This document shows positions 1 through 4,887 of a stretch of 5,373 nucleotides of DNA, one piece after another. Each line of letters opens with the position of its first letter. The stretch's first letter is position 1. This stretch comes from an uncultured Thermomicrobiales bacterium (GTDB lineage Bacteria; Chloroflexota; Chloroflexia; Thermomicrobiales; UBA6265). Where the stretch lies: contig CADCWH010000087.1 of assembly GCA_902806395.1 (NCBI GenBank), positions 1 through 5,373 of the forward strand, in the 5' to 3' direction. The notes under the pieces are model-generated. The model was not told the DNA's origin. It made no database searches and was given only the letters and a program-made list of their open reading frames with translations. The position numbers and the translations under genes are program-made.

Positions 1-495
1 CACGACGCGGCGATCAATCCGGGAAACTCGGGCGGACCGCTCGTCAACCTGGCCGGAGAGGTGGTCGGAGTCAACACCCTCGGAGTGCCGGGGACCGACG
101 ACGGGCAACTGGCCCAGGGACTCTTCTTCGCCGTACCATCGAACCACGTCGAGAGAACCGTCTCGAGCCTGATACGGGACGGGCGGGTCGTCTATCCATT
201 CCTGGGGGTGGGCTACGTCGCCGTCGATGGCCGGGTCGCGGCGGAAGCCGACCTGGCGGTGACGCGGGGCGTGCTGGTGACGAGGGTCATCCCGGGGGGG
301 CCGGCCGAGATGGCGGGTCTGCGAGAGGGAGACGTGATCCTGACGATCGGGGATCAGACGCTCGGTGGCCAGACCACGTTCATCGAGGCTCTCGAAACGC
401 ACGAACCCGGGGACGAAGTCGGGTTGACCGTGCGGCGGGGCGACCGGACGTTCCAGACTGAGGTCGACCTCATCGAACGACCTCGAGACGCCTAG
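1..495 (+). CDS. HtrA/DegP-family serine protease, C-terminal part (5' end outside window)
   Basis: This is the C-terminal 164 residues of a trypsin-like protease of the HtrA/DegP (S1C) family, which degrades misfolded envelope proteins outside the cytoplasmic membrane. The frame is open from base 1 and reads [15 protein letters not shown], the family signature around the catalytic serine (S10 of the visible part). The His and Asp of the triad would lie upstream of the window. The last protease strands end near FAVPSNHV (43-50). A single PDZ domain follows from about 67 to 157: its peptide-binding loop is YPFLGVGY, and [19 protein letters not shown] is the usual PDZ core. The gene stops with TAG at 493-495. 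No second PDZ domain is present, as in DegS and many Gram-positive or Chloroflexota HtrA proteins. It converges on the SIMPL gene. Family assignment is secure; substrate and membrane anchoring cannot be judged from this fragment. Confidence 0.96.
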   Translation, partial: HDAAINPGNSGGPLVNLAGEVVGVNTLGVPGTDDGQLAQGLFFAVPSNHVERTVSSLIRDGRVVYPFLGVGYVAVDGRVAAEADLAVTRGVLVTRVIPGGPAEMAGLREGDVILTIGDQTLGGQTTFIEALETHEPGDEVGLTVRRGDRTFQTEVDLIERPRDA

Positions 496-497
496 CC

Positions 498-515
498 GGC
501 GCTCCTGGCAGCGCC
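498..515 (+). terminator. Small hairpin just after the protease stop codon
   Basis: GGCGCT (498-503) pairs with AGCGCC (510-515) around a six-base loop, three bases after the protease stop. No T-tract follows. Alone it is weak, but with the larger hairpin at 527-552 it may help end transcription or protect the mRNA 3' end. Confidence 0.35.
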
Positions 516-526
516 CGGCATGCCGA

Positions 527-552
527 AGGGGGCGTCCATCTGGACGCCCCCT
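527..552. terminator. Perfect 12-bp inverted repeat between convergent genes, probable bidirectional terminator
   Basis: AGGGGGCGTCCA (527-538) and TGGACGCCCCCT (541-552) are exact reverse complements separated by TC, so in practice the stem has 11 bp and a four-base loop. It sits in the 92-bp gap between the convergent protease and SIMPL genes, 32 bases past one stop codon and 36 past the other, where it can serve both. There is no run of T on either side, so it departs from the classical intrinsic terminator. Such stem-only terminators are common in GC-rich genomes. Confidence 0.7.
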
Positions 553-587
553 CCCGCCTCGGGTGACCGGTCGGTGCTTCGCGAAGA

Positions 588-1385
588 CTAGTCGATCGCG
601 AAGACCGCACGGACCTGAACGACGACCTCTCCGGTGCCGGCCTGGATGGGGACCGGCGACCCGGCTCGCTGGCTCATGTCGGCGCCACCGCCGCCCTGGA
701 ACGGCATCGGCGGCTGATTGACCGACGACGTCTCCTCGAGCACCACTACCTCGCCCAGCTCGACGCCGGCCGCCGCGGCCAGTTCCTCGGCCTTGACGCG
801 GGCGTCTTCAACCGCGGCGCGGCGGGCCTGGCTGGCCGCTTCGGTCGGGTCAGAATTGGCGAAGCTGATGCCATAGATCGAGTTCGCGCCGGCGCCGACC
901 ACGGTCTCCAGTAGCGCGCCGAGCCCCTCGATATCGCGGATGGTCAATTGGACCTGGTTGGAGACCAGGTAGCCCAGGATAGCGACCGCGATGCCGTTCT
1001 CATCGTAATTCTGCAGCACGCTGACCGAATAGTTGACGGTCTGTATATCGTCTTCGTCTACGCCGGCCTCGGACGCGGCCTCGATGATGGCGGTCATCAT
1101 CGCGGTAGCCTCGGCCTGCGCCTCGGCAAGGCTGGCCTGTCGAGTGTCAACCCCGACGGTGACCGTGGCCATGTCCGGAGAGACGACGACCCGACCCTCG
1201 CCGTAGACGGCGATCGACCGATTCACCTCCGCTCCAGCCACCGGCGTGCCGGCCTGGGATGCCGCCGCTCGACCGACCGGCCTAGCGGCCATGGCGGCAG
1301 CACCGATGATCACCAGGCAGACCAGCGCGATCACGCCGCCCTGCAGACTCGTCCGAACTCGGGGGACCCATCCTGACGCGCTCAT
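588..1385 (-). CDS. SIMPL (DUF541) domain envelope protein
   Basis: This 265-aa protein belongs to the SIMPL/DUF541 family, to which E. coli YggE and Brucella BP26 belong; these are exported proteins linked to oxidative-stress tolerance or oligomeric channel-like assemblies. Residues 17-35 form a hydrophobic signal or anchor segment after basic residues, followed by an Ala/Gly-rich linker. The domain runs from about 56 to 264. It starts with RSIAVYGEGRVVVSPDMATV, has GYLVSNQVQLTIRDIEGLG (138-156) in the middle, an Ala-rich helix with VEDARVKAEELAAAAGVELG (192-211), and closes with a V-rich strand near 253-263. All are hallmark positions of the family. The ATG is supported by an AGGAG with 9-nt spacing. 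A loop rich in Gly, Pro and Gln at 223-240 interrupts the domain. Molecular function is not established for the family. The gene is 184 bp downstream of the sigma gene, so it probably has its own promoter. Confidence 0.93.
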   Translation of the reverse strand: MSASGWVPRVRTSLQGGVIALVCLVIIGAAAMAARPVGRAAASQAGTPVAGAEVNRSIAVYGEGRVVVSPDMATVTVGVDTRQASLAEAQAEATAMMTAIIEAASEAGVDEDDIQTVNYSVSVLQNYDENGIAVAILGYLVSNQVQLTIRDIEGLGALLETVVGAGANSIYGISFANSDPTEAASQARRAAVEDARVKAEELAAAAGVELGEVVVLEETSSVNQPPMPFQGGGGADMSQRAGSPVPIQAGTGEVVVQVRAVFAID

Positions 1386-1390
1386 CTCGC

Positions 1391-1410
1391 CTCACTCCTG
1401 CTCACTCCTG
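1391..1410 (-). promoter_or_regulatory. Tandemly duplicated Shine-Dalgarno before the SIMPL gene
   Basis: The ten bases CTCACTCCTG occur twice back to back on the plus strand, so the SIMPL mRNA carries CAGGAGTGAG twice. The start-proximal AGGAG (1395-1399) lies 9 nt from the ATG; the distal copy lies 19 nt away and is too far to use normally. It fixes the start at 1385 and may be a simple slippage duplication. Confidence 0.6.
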
Positions 1411-1480
1411 GCCCGGCCCACGTCGACCGGTGCTATTGGTGAGACGACTGGCCGGTCGGTTTGGTTCCGTCTCCGCACCG

Positions 1481-1516
1481 GGTGGCGCCTGGGGCACGTC
1501 GAGGTGTCGCCTGGGG
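1481..1516. repeat. Two near-identical 14-bp direct repeats 22 bp apart upstream of the SIMPL gene
   Basis: GGTGGCGCCTGGGG (1481-1494) and GGTGTCGCCTGGGG (1503-1516) match at 13 of 14 positions with a period of 22 bp, about two helical turns. They lie 96-131 bases upstream of the SIMPL start and 54 bases or more past the sigma stop. Placement and spacing suit an operator for a dimeric or tandem-binding regulator, but no regulator is identifiable here. Confidence 0.4.
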
Positions 1517-1569
1517 AGGGCCTAACGGGAACTGGGCTCGAGGCGGACGGGTGGTCCGTCAGAACACGG

Positions 1570-2847
1570 TCACTCTGGGGCGGCGTCCGCGAGTTCGGCG
1601 GCCCTGGCGAGCAAGGTCGCCCGTTCGCGGACATTGCTGGTCATCTCCGCCGCCCGGCGGAATTCGGCCCGCGCCTCATGCCGGCGGCCGAGTGCATCGA
1701 GGAAATCGCCCCGGACCGCCGGCAAGAGGTGATAGCCTGCAAGGGCCGCGCTGATCTCCGGCACCTCGACGATCGCCAGCCCCGCCGCCGGACCATAGGC
1801 CCGGCCCACGGCCACCGCGCGATTCAGTTCGACGACCGGAGAGGGGGACACGTTCGCCAGCTCGTCGTAGAGGGCCGCGATCGCGCGCCAGTCGGTGTCC
1901 CCGGCGGTGGCGGCCAAGGCATGACAGGCGGCGATCTTGGCTTGGAGGCCGTACGGCCCCATCGCGCTGCCGAGGGCCTCGGCCCGGGCGAGGGCCGCCA
2001 GACCTCGACCGATGAGCAGGCGGTCCCAACGGGAGCGGTCCTGGTCCATCAACAGGACCGGGTTCCCCGCCCGGTCGACACGAGCTCGGGAACGGGACGC
2101 CTGGATTTCCATCAATGCGACCAGCCCATGGACCTCCGGCTCGGCTGGGGCCAGGCCGGCGAGGATTCGGCCGAGCCGGAGGGCGTTCTCGCTGATCGCC
2201 GGGCGCATGAGGTCATCGCCGGCGGTGGCGAAATAGCCCTCATTGAAGATGAGATAGATGACGCCGAGGACGGCGGCGAGCCTTGCCGCGCGGTCGGCTG
2301 CCGCGGGGACCTCGAACGGGACCTTGGCCGCCCGCAAGGTGCGTTTGGCGCGGACGATGCGCTGGGCCACCGTCGCTTCGGACACCAAGAACGCCCGAGC
2401 GATCTCACCGGTGGTCAATCCCCCGAGCAGCCTCAGGGTCAGTGCCACCTGGGACTCGGTGGACAGGACCGGGTGACAGGCGATGAATATCAACCGGAGC
2501 AGTTCATCGCCAATCTCGTCCTCGTCTTGCCAGGTATCGTCTGGGGCCGCGTCGAGGTCCCCGGCGATCTGCATCTGGAGGCCCAACTCATCACGCTTTG
2601 CTTTGAACGTCTGGCCCCGGCGGAGGAGATCGAGCGCGCGGCGCTTCGCGGTGAGCATCAACCAGGCGGCCGGATTGGGCGGCACACCCGTCTCCGGCCA
2701 TCGCTCCAGGGCGACGAGCAACGTGTCGGCGGCGATGTCCTCGGCCAGCCCGACATCGCCGGTCATCCGGGTGATCCGGGCGATCAGCCTGGCGGACTCT
2801 ATCCGCCAGACCGCCTCGATCGCTCGGTCCGTCTCGCGACGTGTCAC
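1570..2847 (-). CDS. ECF42-type RNA polymerase sigma factor with C-terminal extension (DUF6596-like)
   Basis: This 425-aa sigma factor of the extracytoplasmic-function class directs RNA polymerase to a small set of promoters. Sigma region 2 spans about residues 8-78, with EDIAADTLLVALERWP and the basic helix AKRRALDLLRR. Region 4 spans about 115-175, with the helix-turn-helix GGLTTGEIARAFLVSEATVAQ. The long C-terminal part (about 185-420) is the ECF42 extension, marked by YLIFNEGY (198-205), GPYGLQAKIAACHA (297-310), DWRAIAALYDEL (319-330), SPVVELNRAVAVG (336-348) and a TPR-like end, LLPAVRGDFLDALGR (374-388). In this group the extension takes the place of an anti-sigma factor in control. I chose the GTG at 2847-2845: the frame is open further upstream, but that part would overlap the DGPF gene and is low-complexity Arg/Gly, whereas VTRRETDRAIEAVWRIES is the normal family N-terminus. 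A G-run lies 8 nt before it as a weak ribosome site. It follows the DGPF gene by 44 bp. Confidence 0.93.
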   Translation of the reverse strand: MTRRETDRAIEAVWRIESARLIARITRMTGDVGLAEDIAADTLLVALERWPETGVPPNPAAWLMLTAKRRALDLLRRGQTFKAKRDELGLQMQIAGDLDAAPDDTWQDEDEIGDELLRLIFIACHPVLSTESQVALTLRLLGGLTTGEIARAFLVSEATVAQRIVRAKRTLRAAKVPFEVPAAADRAARLAAVLGVIYLIFNEGYFATAGDDLMRPAISENALRLGRILAGLAPAEPEVHGLVALMEIQASRSRARVDRAGNPVLLMDQDRSRWDRLLIGRGLAALARAEALGSAMGPYGLQAKIAACHALAATAGDTDWRAIAALYDELANVSPSPVVELNRAVAVGRAYGPAAGLAIVEVPEISAALAGYHLLPAVRGDFLDALGRRHEARAEFRRAAEMTSNVRERATLLARAAELADAAPE

Positions 2848-2891
2848 CGAACCGGCCCCCCGGCCACGTCGGAACGAGTCCCCACCAGTCC

Positions 2892-3323
2892 CTACGACGA
2901 CTGCCGGGCGGCGACCGTGGACCGGAGTCGCTCCTCTTGGTCCCGGAGCTCCGGTGTCAACGCCTCGCCGAAGTCGTCCGTCTCGAAGACCGGACGGATC
3001 TCGATCACCGAATCGCCGGTCATCGGTGCGGGACAGCGCTTGACCCACTCGATGGCCTCGTCCATGGACGCGACCTGCCAGAGCCAGAATCCGGCGATCA
3101 ACTCCTTGGTCTCAGCGAAGGGACCGTCGACCACGGACCGGGAGTCACCCGAGATGTGGACTCTGGCCCCCTTGGAACTCGGCTGGAGCCCCTCACCGGC
3201 GAGCATGATCCCCGCCCGCACGAGTTCCTCGTTGAAGGCCCCCATCTCGGTGAGCAGGTCCTCGCCGGGCATCACCCCTGCCTCGGAATCCGCGTTCGCC
3301 TTCACGATCACCATCACGCGCAT
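2892..3323 (-). CDS. DGPF (YCII-related) protein, copy next to the sigma gene
   Basis: This 143-aa protein has the YCII-related dimeric alpha-beta barrel fold of the DGPF family, small proteins almost always encoded with ECF41/ECF42-type sigma factors. It begins MRVMVIVKANADSEAG, has NEELVRAGIMLAGEGL at 31-46 and the name-giving DGPF at 66-69, followed by ETKELIAGFWLWQ (71-83), then DEAIEWVKRCP and the IRPVFE strand (109-114). The ATG has an AGGAG 8 nt upstream. It ends 44 bp before the sigma GTG, so the two genes are probably one transcript. An ECF42-type promoter lies at 3396-3422. It aligns without gaps with its neighbour at 3457-3888; I count about 81 of 143 residues identical, with residues 73-98 fully identical. 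The enzymatic role, if any, is unknown. YciI relatives can be hydrolases or dehalogenases, but that cannot be transferred here. Confidence 0.94.
   Translation of the reverse strand: MRVMVIVKANADSEAGVMPGEDLLTEMGAFNEELVRAGIMLAGEGLQPSSKGARVHISGDSRSVVDGPFAETKELIAGFWLWQVASMDEAIEWVKRCPAPMTGDSVIEIRPVFETDDFGEALTPELRDQEERLRSTVAARQSS
3067..3101. repeat. 35-bp block identical to 3632-3666 (DGPF paralogue core)
   Basis: These 35 bases, including third codon positions, are identical to 3632-3666 in the other DGPF gene, while the flanks diverge to near 57 percent protein identity. The block encodes the most conserved core of the family. It reflects gene duplication, possibly with later gene conversion. 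Confidence 0.8.
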
Positions 3324-3395
3324 CGTCTCGTCTCCTGCTCACGGCGGGACCGGATTCGGTTACCTGACCGCTCGGCTACCCGCCCCTATCTCTGT

Positions 3396-3422
3396 GACGA
3401 ATGACGGGGACCAAAATCGACG
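3396..3422 (-). promoter_or_regulatory. ECF42-type promoter for the DGPF-sigma pair
   Basis: Read on the minus strand: CGTCGA (3422-3417), 17 nt, CGTC (3399-3396). The -35 half differs by one base from TGTCGA and the -10 matches CGWC, which I recall as the ECF42 consensus from work in Streptomyces venezuelae. ATAGGGG follows at 3389-3383, near the expected transcription start. The -10 is 72 nt from the DGPF start codon. The same arrangement occurs before the other DGPF gene at 3962-3988; the two 44-base regions agree at 31 positions. It would also transcribe the sigma gene, giving autoregulation. Confidence 0.72.
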
Positions 3423-3456
3423 CCCTCAGGCGGCACGCTGGCCGGTCCCGCCGGGG

Positions 3457-3888
3457 TTATGCCAACGCTCCCGCCGAGGACACGACCGACGATCCCAACT
3501 CGCGCTCGCGCGCCTCTAGGGAGAAGGCGTCGCCGAAGTCCTCAGCCTCGTAGACGGGGCGCACATCGACGACGTGCTCGCCCTCGTCCGGAAAGGGGCA
3601 ACGCTTGACCCATTCGATCGCCTCGTCCATTGACGCGACCTGCCAGAGCCAGAATCCGGCGATCAATTCCTTCGACTCCGTGAAGGGCCCGTCGGTGACG
3701 GTTCGCTGGTCGCCGGCGAAGGTGACCCTGGCTCCCTCGGAGCTGGGTCGGATGCCCTCGCCCCCGAGCAAGATGCCGGCCCGCTCCAACTCCTCGTTAT
3801 AGATGCCCATCCGGGCTATTACGGCCGCACTAGGCAGGTGGCCCGCCTCACTCTCGTGACTCGACTTCATGGTCACCAGCACGCGCAT
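3457..3888 (-). CDS. DGPF (YCII-related) protein, upstream copy
   Basis: This is a second 143-aa DGPF-family protein, paralogous and collinear with the one at 2892-3323. It has the same landmarks: MRVLVTMKSSHESEAG at the start, NEELERAGILLGGEG (31-45), DGPF at 66-69, ESKELIAGFWLWQ (71-83) and VRPVYEAEDFGD (109-120). The differences cluster at the first third and the last 20 residues, so the two may bind different ligands or form a heterodimer; that is inference. The start codon is preceded by a strong GGGAGGAG with 7 nt between the CTCCT complement and the ATG. It has its own ECF42-type promoter at 3962-3988. It follows the VOC gene by 123 bp and precedes the next DGPF gene by 133 bp, so it can be expressed as a separate unit. 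The biochemical role is unknown. Confidence 0.94.
   Translation of the reverse strand: MRVLVTMKSSHESEAGHLPSAAVIARMGIYNEELERAGILLGGEGIRPSSEGARVTFAGDQRTVTDGPFTESKELIAGFWLWQVASMDEAIEWVKRCPFPDEGEHVVDVRPVYEAEDFGDAFSLEARERELGSSVVSSAGALA
3632..3666. repeat. 35-bp block identical to 3067-3101 (DGPF paralogue core)
   Basis: Partner of the identical block in the other DGPF gene, offset by 565 bp. Direct repeats of this kind in close tandem are prone to recombination that would fuse or delete a DGPF copy. Confidence 0.8.
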
Positions 3889-3919
3889 CTGTCCACTCCT
3901 CCCGGGAATCGGGGTGGCA

Positions 3920-3937
3920 CTCGGTCATCCGACCAAG
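3920..3937 (-). promoter_or_regulatory. Possible leader hairpin in the mRNA of the upstream DGPF gene
   Basis: On the minus strand CTTGGTC and GACCGAG flank a GGAT loop, giving seven pairs with one G-T wobble, in the 5' leader about 32-49 nt before the start codon. The other DGPF leader has a matching but weaker stem, CGGT/ACCG, at the corresponding place. It may affect translation or may only be inherited from the duplication. Confidence 0.3.
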
Positions 3938-3961
3938 TCGTTCACCGTCCCCTATATCCAA

Positions 3962-3988
3962 GACGAACGGCTCGGGCGAGAATCGACA
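3962..3988 (-). promoter_or_regulatory. ECF42-type promoter for the upstream DGPF gene
   Basis: Read on the minus strand: TGTCGA (3988-3983), 17 nt, CGTC (3965-3962), an exact fit to the ECF42 consensus as I recall it. ATAGGGG follows at 3955-3949, in the same register as in the promoter at 3396-3422. The -10 lies 73 nt upstream of the DGPF start codon. It starts 24 bases after the VOC stop codon, so the DGPF gene can be read independently of the genes upstream. Confidence 0.77.
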
Positions 3989-4011
3989 CGCGGGCCGTTT
4001 CCGAACGTCGA

Positions 4012-4398
4012 CTATGTCTGCGTCACGGTCTCGATCAAGTAGAACTCGTTGTCGTCGATGTCGTAGAACCAAGTCGCCTTATCACCCCAGGGCATCCTCT
4101 CCACCGGCCCCTTGAAGCGCACGCCGCGCTCGCTCCACGTTGCGTAGTCGCCCTCGATATCGGTGGTCACGATCGAGATCCCGGTGTTCTTGCTCGGGGC
4201 GACGCCCCCCTCGAACCACCGGATGTCGACCAACGCAAGTTCGGTCTTTCCCCCGGGCGGCACCACGGTCACCCACCGCATGTCCCCGGAGATCGGCGAA
4301 TCCGCAGCCTTCTCCCAACCCAGCTTTTCGACGTAGAAGCCGAGGGATGCGTCTTGGTCAGCCACGGCCGCCGAGGCGGAATGAATGTGCATCGGCAT
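4012..4398 (-). CDS. VOC-superfamily (glyoxalase/bleomycin-resistance fold) protein
   Basis: This 128-aa single-unit VOC protein has two beta-alpha-beta-beta-beta modules. The first is MHIHSASAAVADQDASLGFY with LGWEK, then RWVTVVPPGGKTELALVD (41-58). The second is TGISIVTTDIEGDYATWSE (72-90), then GPVERMPWGDKATWFYDIDD and NEFYLIE (117-123). The fold usually makes dimers that bind a metal or a small ligand. Visible candidate metal ligands are H4/H6, E53 and the last E123, but the start of the second module has no His, so a complete glyoxalase I site is doubtful. I chose the ATG at 4398 because a GGAGG lies 8 nt upstream; an ATG at 4416 would add six residues but lacks a good ribosome site. VOC and DGPF proteins are both frequent partners of such sigma factors, so a shared pathway is plausible. 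The substrate is unknown. Confidence 0.9.
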   Translation of the reverse strand: MPMHIHSASAAVADQDASLGFYVEKLGWEKAADSPISGDMRWVTVVPPGGKTELALVDIRWFEGGVAPSKNTGISIVTTDIEGDYATWSERGVRFKGPVERMPWGDKATWFYDIDDNEFYLIETVTQT

Positions 4399-4406
4399 GG
4401 TCGTGT

Positions 4407-4411
4407 CCTCC
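4407..4411 (-). promoter_or_regulatory. Ribosome binding site deciding the VOC start
   Basis: GGAGG on the minus strand, 8 nt before the ATG at 4398-4396. It lies inside the possible six-codon extension from the ATG at 4416, which argues for the internal start. Confidence 0.7.
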
Positions 4412-4588
4412 GACATGTCAGTCGGACCACCACCGCCCGAGACCCCTCAGTCGGTGCAGCCTGTCGTCCGAGGCGTGTCGGCACGAGGGTACCAACCGAA
4501 CGTACGCCCCGCAAGGTTCCTCGTACTCGATCGACAGGGCCCCATGGGACATCATATCGGTGGTGGAAGGGTGGGGGGGTCAACGAGA

Positions 4589-4858
4589 TTACCCGGCCAG
4601 TCGGCGCCGCGATGCCGCTCGGGCCCGCTCGGCCTCGCGCTCTCGGTCGCGCGGCGGCGCGGCCGTCTCCAGAGCGGCCAGTAATCGCCCGACGGTCGCC
4701 GTGACCTCGTCGACCGCCATGCCGAAGGCCGCCTCATTGACTCGGGAGGGGACGCGGTACCCGCTCACTTTTCGCACGAATTGAAGGGCAGCGGCCCTGA
4801 CTTCGTCGTCGGTGGTGGGGGGGTCGATGTTGAAGAGCGTCTTGATGTTACGGCACAT
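4589..4858 (-). CDS. DUF2277 family protein
   Basis: This 89-aa protein matches the DUF2277 family closely: it opens with MCRNIKTLFNIDPPTTDDEV and continues with AALQFVRKVSGYRVPSRVNE (24-43), AFGMAVDEV (44-52), then a helical stretch ending in charged PPRDREREAERARAASRRR. The family is small, cytosolic and of unknown function; Cys2 and the adjacent CRNIK motif are conserved and look like a binding or catalytic site, which is inference. The length is typical. AAAGGA lies 6 nt before the ATG. The gene begins 29 bp after the stop of the Pro-rich membrane protein, so the two are probably co-transcribed, and ends 190 bp before the VOC start. Nothing ties it directly to the sigma module except proximity and direction. 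Confidence 0.9.
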   Translation of the reverse strand: MCRNIKTLFNIDPPTTDDEVRAAALQFVRKVSGYRVPSRVNEAAFGMAVDEVTATVGRLLAALETAAPPRDREREAERARAASRRRLAG

Positions 4859-4887
4859 CGTTCGTCCTTTCCGGGGTCATCCCCACG

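Noticed and set aside
1424..1458. Inverted repeat CGACCGG / CCGGTCG with a 21-base loop upstream of the SIMPL gene
   Set aside because: Seven GC-rich bases with a long loop are likely by chance at this composition; TCGACC here also has no suitable -10 partner for an ECF42 promoter.
2848..3048. Extension of the sigma gene to an ATG at 3048
   Set aside because: It would overlap the DGPF coding region by over 150 bases and adds Arg/Gly-rich residues unlike any sigma N-terminus. The GTG at 2847 gives the normal family start.
1246..3519. A long open plus-strand frame of about 757 codons opposite the sigma and DGPF genes
   Set aside because: It lies antisense to three confidently identified genes; its translation is low-complexity Arg/Pro/Gly and resembles no family. 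Long antisense open frames are expected in GC-rich DNA.
3987..4013. A second possible ECF42-like element, AGTCGA with 17 nt to CGTG, overlapping the VOC stop
   Set aside because: Both halves deviate from the pair seen before the DGPF genes, and there is no ATAGGGG box at the matching position.
4399..4416. VOC start at the ATG 4416-4414
   Set aside because: It has no good ribosome site, and the strong GGAGG for the ATG at 4398 lies within the extension.
4570..4825. The 12-mer GGTGGGGGGGTC present at 4570-4581 and 4814-4825
   Set aside because: One copy encodes Asp-Pro-Pro-Thr in DUF2277 and the other is non-coding; short G-runs are common in GC-rich DNA and no function follows from them.
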